64,000 nucleotides of DNA from Sphagnum magellanicum (Eukaryota; Streptophyta; Sphagnopsida; Sphagnales; Sphagnaceae): the NCBI GenBank assembly GCA_021904315.1, contig CM038910.1, forward strand, positions 19,034,001 to 19,098,000. The letters are read 5' to 3'. This document shows, piece by piece, positions 11,771-22,407 of the stretch. The position numbers and the translations under genes are program-made. The notes below the pieces were generated by a model, which made no database searches, was not told the origin of the DNA, and saw only the letters and a list, made by a program, of their open reading frames with translations. Within the stretch, counting starts at the first letter, position 1, and each line of letters opens with the position of its first letter.

Positions 11771-12291
11771 GTGCACATGCGTCACATGTAAATTGGAAGT
11801 TTTTTGAAAAACTTCCTTAAGCTAAGTGTTCAATGGGTATAATAGATGTATAATTTTTCATTACCTTTAATATGTTCAACACTATTTTTGGGTATGCTTT
11901 CTTATCATAATTTTATTATTTATTTATTTATTCTTTATAATAAAATCTCGTTAGATACTTATTTGGCACATGTTCTATTCTTGTTCTTGTTTCATGATCT
12001 CGATTTGGGAAATTAGGTTTGCTTTTGTTTTGGTTTAGGAAATCTTGTAGTCTTGTTTATTTTTTTGCTTTTAACACAAGGTCAATTATAGTTGACCGTT
12101 TTGTTTGTAGATGTGTTGAAGCCAAAAACCACATATGGTAGTGGTAGTAGTGGTAATTGATTAGAAAGAACTAATAGTGACAATTGACTTTAATTTGTAT
12201 TTCCATTTGGGGAATAAAAACTTGGATTCCATTTCAAAACTCATATTGTATTATTTTGTCATGGTACAATTGGATGATCAATCACCCATTG
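11771..12291. other. Intergenic DNA, nothing recognised
   Basis: Contains an A/T-rich tattta repeat at about 11917-11940. No gene is supported. Confidence 0.4.
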
Positions 12292-13220
12292 CTAAAAAAA
12301 AATTCTTTTTAATATCTCACCTTCTACTTTTGGTTGCTCTCCTTTTCTAAAAATAAGCAATCTATCAACAACAAACCCCATTAGATTGTCATTTCTTATT
12401 TTCGCATTTGTCAATCCAAGCCTTGGTGCACCCCATATTTCGCAATAGTTGTGAAGTACACAACAAACAATTGTGATTGGTGATGCTTTATCAATTTTAA
12501 ACTTAAAATGTTTCAAAATTCTCCATCTATTTTTCAAAGAACCAAATGCATTTTCCATAACCACCTTCCCTAAATTCATATTGAAATCATATTTTATCTT
12601 ATCCACATCTACATGATTATGAATTTTTTAATTCTTTTGCAAGTAAATACGAATTGGATAAGTTGCATCACCTATTAAGAATGGAGTGCATCTCATATCT
12701 CAAATAGTAATAACTGGTTTTTGGAAAAAAATTCGAAACCTCAATTATGCATATAAATTACACCTTTTAAATTGCCCACCATCATGTACCCCTCTAGGTT
12801 GGCCAACATAAACATTCCAAAAGATTTTGTTTGCATCACACACAACTTGCAAAACAATACTATAGAATTTTTTCCTATTGAAAAAATCACCAATAACAAT
12901 TTTAACTCTCTTACTTAGAAGGTCCACCAAAAGAATGCGAGTTCCATCTATAGCTTCACAAATGTTAGATATAACTCATAAGATTTTCAAAACAAAGAAT
13001 GATGTTCTTCAAGCGTTGAATTTAAAAAATATTGATGTATTTATTAAACAATTTGTCTTTATCAATTAGCACATCACAAACAAGGTTAACATATTTTCTA
13101 ATTATTGATACACCCATATTGAATCAATCAACCATATGGGTAGCACTAAATCCATAAGCAAGTTGATAAATCACAATAACTTCAATCTTTCTAATCTTTA
13201 ATTGTGGCTAACAGGGTTTA
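12292..13220 (-). pseudogene. PIF/Harbinger transposase remnant (DDE_Tnp_4 type)
   Basis: Read on the minus strand from high to low coordinates, the pieces line up with a plant PIF/Harbinger transposase. First comes YGFSATHMVD and IRKYVNLVCDVLIDKDKLF (about 13160-13030). Next is a catalytic-domain stretch at 12930-12745 with GDFFNRKKFYSIVLQVVCDA, IFWNVYVGQPRGVHD and GGQFKRCNLYA. The C-terminal part at 12606-12292 has VMENAFGSLKNRWRILKHF and CCVLHNYCEIW. The frame is broken between these parts and stops are present, so the gene is dead. No intact inverted ends or duplicated target triplet could be placed. The related minus-strand frame at 13314-13580 may be an N-terminal leftover. Confidence 0.72.
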
Positions 13221-13580
13221 AACAACTTGATTACAAAAAAAGTGTCAACTCCAAAACTATGTTATTGAAAGTTTCAAAACTCAATCTATAATGCAACAAA
13301 AAATTCCTATTTCTCATTTTAAGTATGCCACACATTGGTTCCCACAAGATCCCAATATGTGTATTGTGTAGGTTCTTTCCACAAAAAAATGCAGTGGATG
13401 TCTTCTCCTATTCACACTAACTAAAAACATTGAAAAGACATTGACTCCTATTATATTGCCATCTAAATTTGAAAGCACATTAGGCACTTTAGATTTAGAT
13501 AGTGCACAATTTTCAAGTGTAATAAAAAATAACATCCAAATGAAAAATACTTGCCCAAGTGAGGCCAGATCCATGAACAC

Positions 13581-14102
13581 AAATGTTTAAAACAACAAAA
13601 AAACTCTAAAATAATGAAATGCACTATAACAGTCCCAAAACAATGCAATTTTCACCAAAAAAAAAAAAACTTCTACAAACCGATTTAAGTCCTTTAGAAC
13701 ATCCTCTACGCTCTTGAAATTAAAAATAAAAGAAAAACAGTGATCAGAGCTAAACAAAGCTTGAGAAAATGCGAGCTGTGCTGGAGAAACAGCTCTCCGG
13801 ATTCTTGACTCTCTGGACTTCCTACTCTTGTTTCGGTCTGCTGCAGCAGGAGTTTCGTAAAAAATCCGTTTTACCTAGAACCATGGGCAGTGGGTGGCCC
13901 TTTGTGCCTGCCCTGGGCCAGCGGATAGCCCAGCGGATAGCTTGGGTGGAGGGGCCCACTACAGGCTAATGTGCCTGCCCTCACTTGAGTATGTGCCCAG
14001 GCTTACTGAAACCTCATCGCAAGTTTAGTGAGAGAGATGGGCATTGTGTGAATTGTGTAGTATCTGAATCAAACAAGGGCGATGTGAGCGGAAGTTCGAG
14101 GA
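13581..14102 (+). promoter_or_regulatory. Upstream region / putative promoter and 5' leader of PFC1
   Basis: This stretch is clearly more GC-rich than the DNA to its left and lies directly before the first PFC1 exon. It includes a 12 bp direct duplication (cagcggatagcc, about 13919-13941). An in-frame stop at 14085-14087 precedes the chosen ATG. I see no clear TATA box, and the transcription start is not determinable here. Confidence 0.35.
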
Positions 14103-17100
14103 ATGTCTATATGTCTCGGGCTTCGCGTTCTATCTCATTGCTACAGTCAACGTCCGAAAACGGAAAGGGGTTCGAAATCGTTGTATTTCGGTCTTGAAAT
14201 TCGTTTTATAGTACCTTGCGAAGTGGCACGAGATTTCAGGAAGGGAAGAGTAAGAAGAATTGGTGTGGATGTGATAAGAGCAGAGCGAAGCGAAGATGAC
14301 ATTCACAGCACCCTCCGCGCCCTCCAGTCGCGCAACCGTCAACCGAAAAGATGGCTTGGCCAGGTGACCTTGTACCATCCATTCCCTATGTCCTTACGTT
14401 GTTCAACAGGGAAATCAAACACAATCCCGGAAAACCCATAAATTTCCGCCATGTAGCAATATTTTACATTTTTCGCTAAAGAAGATTCAAATTCCTGGTA
14501 CGGTATTTTTTTTGGGAAACGGTTCATGGATTTATCAATCTCAGTGTAGGAAGGAAAACTGCACATGAGGATGGCCAAGATGCGCTTTTAGAAGAGAATA
14601 TTAAGTGTTAGCGCTGAAACCCTAAACCCCTCCCTATGTTTGGTGATTCAGAAAGCAATGCTTTGCATTGCCAAATTTCTTTTATTTTAGGTTTAAAGGT
14701 TTAGGGTTTAGGGTTTATGTTAGTCATTGAAATGATTGTTTTTCAAGGGATTCTGGCAGTATCTGGTAGCTGTGCTTCATTGATTGGATTAGAGACTTTG
14801 ATCTTTATCCTGTATTCTGGCACTCTTCCCATGGTAGTGGTAAGAAATGAAGTGAGGACCTGATCCTCCCTTTTTTTCTCCTTGAGTAGCTTGCCTATTT
14901 TGCAGGATATTGTGTTCAACAATCCTAAGTGATTTCTTCTTTTAGCTTCTGGCATTTCACCTAATTGCTTAAGCACTGTTCATCTTGTTCAATAGCAGGG
15001 CAGAACAAGAAGTATCATATGAGCATCCTACTACGACAATGTTCAGAAATTATTCCTCTGTGATCCTTTTTTAACTTGGAATCTTGGTGTGAGATTTAAA
15101 TGATTAGGAGTATATGGGTGTTGAAGTCTTAATTATTGTGGGGATTGTGGGGACTGTGGGGACTGTGATATTGTTATATTGTTGGTGGGTGGACTGGAAC
15201 AGCATTATATGGTGAATGAGCAAGTGAATTCAGCAATGGTGCAGCTGGCAGGAATTCAACCTGGGGACTTGATATTGGAAATTGGGCCTGGAACTGGTTC
15301 TCTTACAAAATTCCTTGTTGAGGCTGGTGCTCACATAATTGCTGTAGAAAAGGTATTATATTACATAGCATTGCCAACTCAAAACCAGTCAGCAATCCTG
15401 ACCTGCCAGTCCATCCTCCACTACACCCCCTATCCCTGGGATGTGGCTACTATAGTATCTAATACTGGTTGGAATGCATAAGTAAGTATAGGAAGGACAG
15501 CCAGCATGTTTGCCACACATGAGTCAGGACCCTTAGTTTCCCCTTGTACTGGGGCAATGGTTTTGTAGTCTGTCTTTAAACATCTGACCTGAATAGAGGA
15601 ATATCACTGCAGAAGGGGTTTGGTTGTTCGTGCCAACTTCTCTCTCTCAAGAATAGTGAGCTTTTGAATTGATTGGTTGGTGTGTAGTGCAGTTAATATC
15701 CTCTATACGAGACTAATTGTTGCTTACCTACTTTTGGGCTTGGCATCAGGACCAGGATATGGCAGCTTTGGTTGCTGAGCGTTTTGCACATACAGATCAA
15801 GTGGAGGTTATCTTTGGACTGATCTGTTTCCTTACCCTTCTTTTGTTTGTAATTGGTCCATCCAGTGTGATGAGAGGGTTATGACATCTAAGTATCTGTT
15901 TGAGTGGATCATAATTTTTCTCTTAAATGGGTTAGATGTCATGTGTCCCTTGTCCCCAGCAACATGGACTTTCAATTCAGAGAGCTGACAGCAGGACCCA
16001 TCAGCTCACTGAAGGCCATTTTCAGTGTGTTTAAAGCTTTGATCAAGCTGCCACTTTCCTGGCAGAGTGATCATCTATGTAACAACTGATTGTGGAAGGG
16101 GATTGGTTGGATAACAGGTAGTACATGAAGACTTTGTTAAATGGTCTGTGTCTTCTCAAATTAATGAAGCATTGGAGCAACGCTACAGGGCATCAACTAC
16201 TTTGAAGCGTGCCAAGGTACATAGTCTCTCTGATTAGAGTTGGACAGTGTTTTGTTCAGGTCAGTTTGAATCTAAATGTTAATAGAGACATAAGTTGGGG
16301 AACCTTTATTTTTTTCATTTCTGTTCTTGATTTGCCAATCCTGATATTCGATAGAAATTAGAACCTTACCTTGAGTGAATGCAATTCCATACTTAGGCTC
16401 ATCATGTGGGGGGCCAGGATTGCAGTAAATGGACTAAATCGTGCCAGTAAATATTAGTGTGGGCCATCAATTCATGAGTTCTGCAGGTGTGAAAAAATCT
16501 GCACAATAAATAGATACACTGACCATGTGGATCACTAGGATTTTAGTGTAAGAACTAAATCATATTAAGTCTGTCCAAACAATAATACACAGATGTGGAA
16601 GGCCAACATCTAGTTTCTGCTAAGTTGCTGCTGATTTGGACATGCCCCTGTGTGCTGGAGTAGGTCATTGCCAATTTACCATTTAACATCACAACACAAG
16701 TAGTGAAAAAGTTACTCCCACTAGGGAATACTTTTTCTCATGTAGTGCTTCTCTTACAGGTACAATCTTTTGCCCTCTTGTTTCTTTTGGTCCTCTACTA
16801 TTGGTGTTTTAAATCTGGACTTCTTAGCTCCAACCCGTGGGTGGGTGGATTCGGTAGATGAACCTGATGGCAGGATCACATGAATACATGGGAAAGCTAG
16901 AAGGTATAAGGCAGGCAACAGGATGACAGTGGGTTAATCCTGATCTAGCCTGTTTACATCCCTCAAGCTGTAGACATTCATTTGACCAATACTCTTGATA
17001 TGCACACTCAGAACTTCTTTGTTGTAAAATCTAGGGGGTGCCCCTGACCTAGACTGTTCAAACTTTTAACCCTTCCCTGGACAGTTTGAAATTGCTCTGG

Positions 17101-19635
17101 AAAATGGAGTGTACAATCAAGTTCTGACAGTGAAATCATAAAGCAGAAGAAAGTTGGATGAGTCTTCACCTGAAAAGTCCCAAACTCTTGATGAAACTGT
17201 TCAGAAATGAGCAACTCATAGGTTTGGCTAAAGCATTGTACCCTGATGGTTGTGCTGCCCTCATACCAACAGTGAGTCACAAGCTCAATTGATGAAGGAC
17301 TCTTTCCCTTGTTGAATTCAGTTGCTAGTTTCTGAGTACTGACTTGTGCTGTGACAATTGCAGCATTATGCTTAGTGTTGTGCATATGGTAACAAGCTAG
17401 ATGCTAATTGTGCCAGCATTATTTATTCTTATGTTGAGATTGGTCATCACAACATAGATGGTCAGAATAGACAGTCACATCAGATGTTAGTGAAGTCATT
17501 TTGAGCTGTTAGTTGCTAATGTCTGTCATCACACTGGTAACTTCATGACTGCAAGTTGGGGTGGTGATCTGCATGGTTGTGATTGAAGAACAGGATGAAG
17601 CAGCAATTCGGCTAGTGGATGCATCACCAGATTGCAACGAGTACCGCCCAATCAGTCTCTTAGTCAACTTCTTCTCAGGTTTACACTGCACAACTTCCCT
17701 TGCATTGTCTTGTCATGAAATGTACTTGTCTTTCATGTTTGTTCACTGTCACTTTGTACACATGACTTTCAACTGTCATGATACCAGCCTTATGTATTGA
17801 TCTTCTGCATGAAAAATACCAGTGGTGTGCTTAATGGATATGTCCTGGGTGCAGTAGGCCTGAACCACTACCTCTATGTAGGCCTCTCTATGCCTTGGGC
17901 TTAGATGCTTGCTTGTATGGGATCAAGCAAAGAATGGAATGAAGCTTACCCTCACAAAAGCTTGTTGCAGCTTAAATTATGGTGACTTGTTTTTATTAGC
18001 TGTCTCTTGAGGCCAGAGTGAACCACCAGCTACCACTGCACCACGAGGGATGGACGGTGGGTGGACAGGAAACACTTTTCCATGGCATTCCAGTTCCCAA
18101 GCTAACCACAGTGGTTAGCTCAGTTTCTATTTGTACTACCTACTTTCTAACAAAGCACTGACTCTTACCTGTGTACTAACTACTAACCATCTGCATACTT
18201 AGTAGCCACCTATTATCCTACCTACCTACAAGACCTATCATTTACTGGATAGGTTACAAATGTGAAACTTGACATCAAGTCAGTGGGCAGATTATTATAT
18301 CATGTCTGACTGTTGGGAGCTGATGAAGTCAGTGGGGAGTCATGGCATCTGGCCATCTGGTCTAATAATTTGTTAGTAATACTCATAAGGTTATGACTGC
18401 ATTCATTCTTGTAATGCTAGTTCTGATTTTGCTAAGAACTGACACAATGGCTATCTTCAAATCACTACTGTAGTGTTTCACTACAATCTTTTAGATATGT
18501 TCAGGCTTCTGCATGTTTCAGACCGAGTTATTCCTGATTTGAGATTGAATGAAAACTGAGGAAACTATTGAAATGTGCAGTGCCAGAGTATAGATTCAGT
18601 GTTGGTCGTGACAGCTTTTTCCCTCAACCACAGGTGCGCTAGCTCTCTACTTTGTGTTTCTTACTAGGCACTTTTCTGGATTGAAACTTGTAATAAGGAT
18701 CTGGATGTGCTTATAGATGTTGGGTTTTGTTTATTGTCTTCAGGTTGATGCTGGGGTGGTGTCTTTTGCATTGAAGCGAACATCAGAGTATCCACCTGTT
18801 GCATCACCAAAAGCCTTCTTCACATTAGTATGCTCTCTCTGCCTTCAGAATTTTGTGCTTACACTTACCCTGTCAGTAACTACACATTTATTGAACAGCA
18901 CTAGTAAAACCCATTTATCAACTTAGAGAGCTGCCTGGTGAGGGAGTATCGTGTGGTCTGATATATTCCAATGGCATGATGAACTTGCTTCTTCTTTTTG
19001 ACTGATACATCTGCTGATAGAACATGATTCTTTCTTCTTGGGAAGTTTCCTTGATAGTATTGACTGTATTGATGTGCCTTGTCAGCTTATTAGAGAACAA
19101 TGTACCCACAGATGTATTTCGGAGCATAGTTAAACTATGCTTCAGAAGATGTGGATTATTGTGTGAATGCAGTAGTTTCTGAACTGCTCACATACAAAAG
19201 CATTTAGTCTTTGATTTTCATCATTAATGCAGCCTTGGACATTAGGGGTCAACAAGGTGTTGGTGCAATGAAACAGGTAAATTCAGCATTCACAAGGAAG
19301 CGGAAAATGCTGCGGAATTCTTTACAGCACCTTCACAGTTCTGAATCTGTTCAAAGTGCTCTTTCTTCTGTTGGCCTTCCAGAGACTGTAAGTTTTCTAG
19401 ACCATCAGTCACCCCGAGGGTTGAAAATCCTGAACATAAGTAGTTTAGGGCTCTCAGCACAAAACAGAATATCAGCTGAAATATGTTACAAGTATGTATG
19501 AGGTAACATGGGTGTTGGGTGCAGTCGAGGCCGGATGAATTAACACTGGACCAATTTGTGGCATTGCACAATGCACTGACACAGCAAACTGCAGCTCTTC
19601 AATCTAACATGAGGTTAAGTGGCAAAGAGACATGA
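14103..19635 (+). CDS. PFC1: Plastid 16S rRNA dimethyladenosine transferase (KsgA/Dim1 family, PFC1-like), 10 exons
   Basis: The enzyme uses SAM to dimethylate two adjacent adenines in the small-subunit rRNA 3' hairpin. Arabidopsis PFC1 does this in chloroplasts and is needed at low temperature. Exons: 14103-14363, 15203-15352, 15750-15806, 16118-16216, 16664-16759, 17594-17678, 18581-18633, 18744-18827, 19277-19387, 19525-19635. All introns are GT-AG and the spliced frame is open for 368 residues (Arabidopsis PFC1 is similar in length). Visible motifs are LGQHYMVNEQ across the exon 1/2 join, the SAM loop EIGPGTGS (about 113-120), the catalytic NLPFNI (about 193-198), VLLLQDEAA, FFPQPQVDAGVVSF and the C-terminal RPDELTLDQFV. 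The first 60 or so residues lack family similarity, fitting a transit peptide. The ATG is the first after an in-frame stop. Mitochondrial targeting cannot be excluded, but the pattern is closest to PFC1. Confidence 0.93.
14617..14719. repeat. Telomere-box inverted repeat in PFC1 intron 1
   Basis: AAACCCTAAACCCC (14617-14630) faces GGTTTAGGGTTTAGGGTTTATG (14699-14719) in opposite orientation about 70 bp away. Between them gcaatgctttgcattgc forms a second small palindrome. Both arms are plant telomere-type (TTTAGGG) sequences. The unit could fold into a hairpin in DNA or pre-mRNA. Telo-boxes are known upstream of many plant translation-related genes, but a role here is inference. Confidence 0.7.
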
Positions 19636-22407
19636 TCTTAAAGACCTGACGTATGCATATTACTCTTATGTGTTTTAGTTATGAAGTCTGGAAAGAATGC
19701 TGTTCATTCTTGGCTCCTGACTTGTATTGTCGAATCTCAACGGTGTCAATATGCTCCCACTCAAGGGAGGCAATGATTGACAAGATTCAGCATGTTTACC
19801 AGCCATAAATCTGGGGAATCTGTATTCGCTTACTGCCTTTCCATCATTGGTGCCATAAGTCTGAGTAGCCTTTCTCTAAAGGGTGTTGCAACATATGCTT
19901 CATGCTGTGTCCATCTATCTTCTAGTTGCTGTGAAAGATAGATCTGAGACTGTTCTGCCAATTTGAAAAGCCAAAATGCATTGGTGCCACATCAGTTACA
20001 TGAAAGTACAGGAAACTGTCTGTTACATTTTACTGTTCAGGTCTCCCTCCTGACCATGTGATGCAAAAATGAAGAAATGGACTATCTGAAGTTCATAAAA
20101 TTGGGCAGGAGGCATAGTCACAGATCATAGATGTTGCTCTCTGACCTCATCAAGGGAGACAAGTGACACCAGAGCCCTGATGAACCTTAAGTTGCAGTTA
20201 TAATAAAAGTCAATAACTTGTGAAGACCTAAGTTGATAACCAAGTCAAAACTCAATAATTGGCCAACAATGGTTTGGATCTTCCAATTTCAATACTGATT
20301 CAAATCAAAGAAAACTTCAAACAATAAATCAGGTGAAATCAACAAAAAATACCTTCAAACATCTCACTGCAATTTTTAAGATTATCCTCCCAATTATGTT
20401 TGTTAATTCAAAATAATAAATGGTAATTACAGAGGAGCAGCATTTTTGTTTCCAAATTTGTGACTTAGTTGGCTTCATGATCATACACAAGAGGACTTTG
20501 CCTACAGGTTAGAGAGGAAAGTAAAACATTCTAGGATTCCCCCATATTTTGGGGAACATATTGTCTAAATATGGCTACTTCAGAAATTTTTTGATCATAA
20601 TGTAACTTGGGCCCATTTTTTCAAAAATAGTCCTTTGTATCCTTTGCATCTCCACTTCTTGTCACCAGGATGTAAAAATTCGCCAAAAAAAGAAGAAAGC
20701 ACTGATCACTACTCGCTACTGTGTTTCCATTCATTCACAATTTTCTTTGAGACATGATAAAACCACAAACAGAAATCAAAAAAACTTTTGCAGCCTTACT
20801 ACATAGATATGACCATTTTACATTTGAGTTGTACTCACAAATAGATGCAATGAGGAAAAAGAAAATGTATACAGGATCATTCTCCAAGTCTGAGCAACAT
20901 CGTCTTGGAAGATTCTGGAGCATGACCATTAGCAATGCCAACACTAGACAATTGTTTCATCTAAGAAAATCCAACTGAGATGCATAAGACCTTGGTATAA
21001 TGCCAAAGTCAGACCCAAAATAGTCAGACACTATCTACAGTAATAATGATTTGAACCATTCAAAGCCAATCTTCAATGCCTAAGGGCAAATTTCATCTTG
21101 CAATCACATTTGATCGGTGCTCAGTTAAGACACCTGCAAGCAGTGCAAACAAATCATTAGCAAATTCTATGTTGCTCTTTCAGGTGGGAAGAGGTTCAGT
21201 TACCAACTGGAGAAATACACTGTGTTCTTCATCAGAGCTCTGTATCTGTGAGTCCTGTCAAACAGATGCATTCCAAACAGGCAGGAGAAAAATTACTGAG
21301 TTGCATGAAGCTCACAAATTCCAAAACCTGACTCATTGCACCTGCTTACAGCTCCATAGAAGTATTCCAGAAATCAGCTTAGGAAAAGTAGGCTGGTAAA
21401 GGGTGGCATATAAAGGAGATATCAAAGCCTCGAAAGTTGCAGGACCCAAACAGAGCATTGATTATGTCAGATTGTCCAGGGATTTTTTAATCAATCACAT
21501 CACCACCACCACCCAACCCAAATTTGTGAAGCTCAGTTCTCTGTCCTGGTGTCAACAAGGATCTTCAACTACTCTCAGCAATTTTGCAATCCCAGCAGGA
21601 CTTCCATCACTGCACCAACCAACCTCCATACAAGGCTTGTGTATGACTTCAAACTGGACCCTGCTTTCAGGGCTGGTCAAGTAGATTCGACATTAAAGAT
21701 TGATACCATCAGTAGTCGAGCAATCACTCTGCCAGACAACACCTATACCTAGACAAATCACTAGAAATGACACAGAATTTTTTTGATATTGCCTTGTAGG
21801 CTGGGATTGCAAAAAAATCCAGAATAGAACCTCAAACTTGTACATATACAACTAGGAAAACAAAGTCTTAGACAAATTGCATGCTTTTGAGACTGCAGCA
21901 CTCCCAGACATAGACTACAGAAGGATATCTGCTTTTCCAACAGTACAAGAATAAGGTATACAACCCAAATAACTGGGAAAAGAAGCTCCTTTGGTACCAT
22001 TGGTGTTACCTTACATCAAACTACTGCAGTTCACTGCTTCCCTCAGAAAATTGGGGCAAAGCAGCACAACACATCTGTAGACTTATTGACCCTGTAAACA
22101 GATAGCACATAAGACCAAGAGCACTAGAGTTAATCAGAAAACATCATGGTGGTCAGTTTTTTTAAACTTTCGAGTCCAAGGCTTTGATGTATAGAACTCC
22201 AAGAAAAAATATCATAGAAAAATAGTAACAAGGCTATCATATGGAAAGGCATGCTAATCATCATACCAACATAAGTTGCCTAACTAATTGCTACCACCGA
22301 TTCACCATTTCTAGGTTCCCCCACTAGCAGATATCCCTCGGGGTGGAAAGTGTGAAGAGAACTGCAGATGGGTCTGACCTGTTTCAGGATGTGCTATCAA
22401 ACCTTTC
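19636..22407. other. Spacer between convergent genes (3' UTRs)
   Basis: PFC1 ends from the left at 19635 and the SWEETIE-like gene ends from the right at 22408, so both 3' untranslated regions lie here. An AATAAAA stretch at about 20201 could be a PFC1 polyadenylation signal. Open frames of up to 107 codons (for example 21076-21399) show no recognisable motif and no splice partners. I see no third gene. Confidence 0.55.

Noticed and set aside
14743..14976. 77-codon minus-strand frame with protein-like composition
   Set aside because: It lies inside PFC1 intron 1 on the opposite strand, matches no family and has no splice partners.
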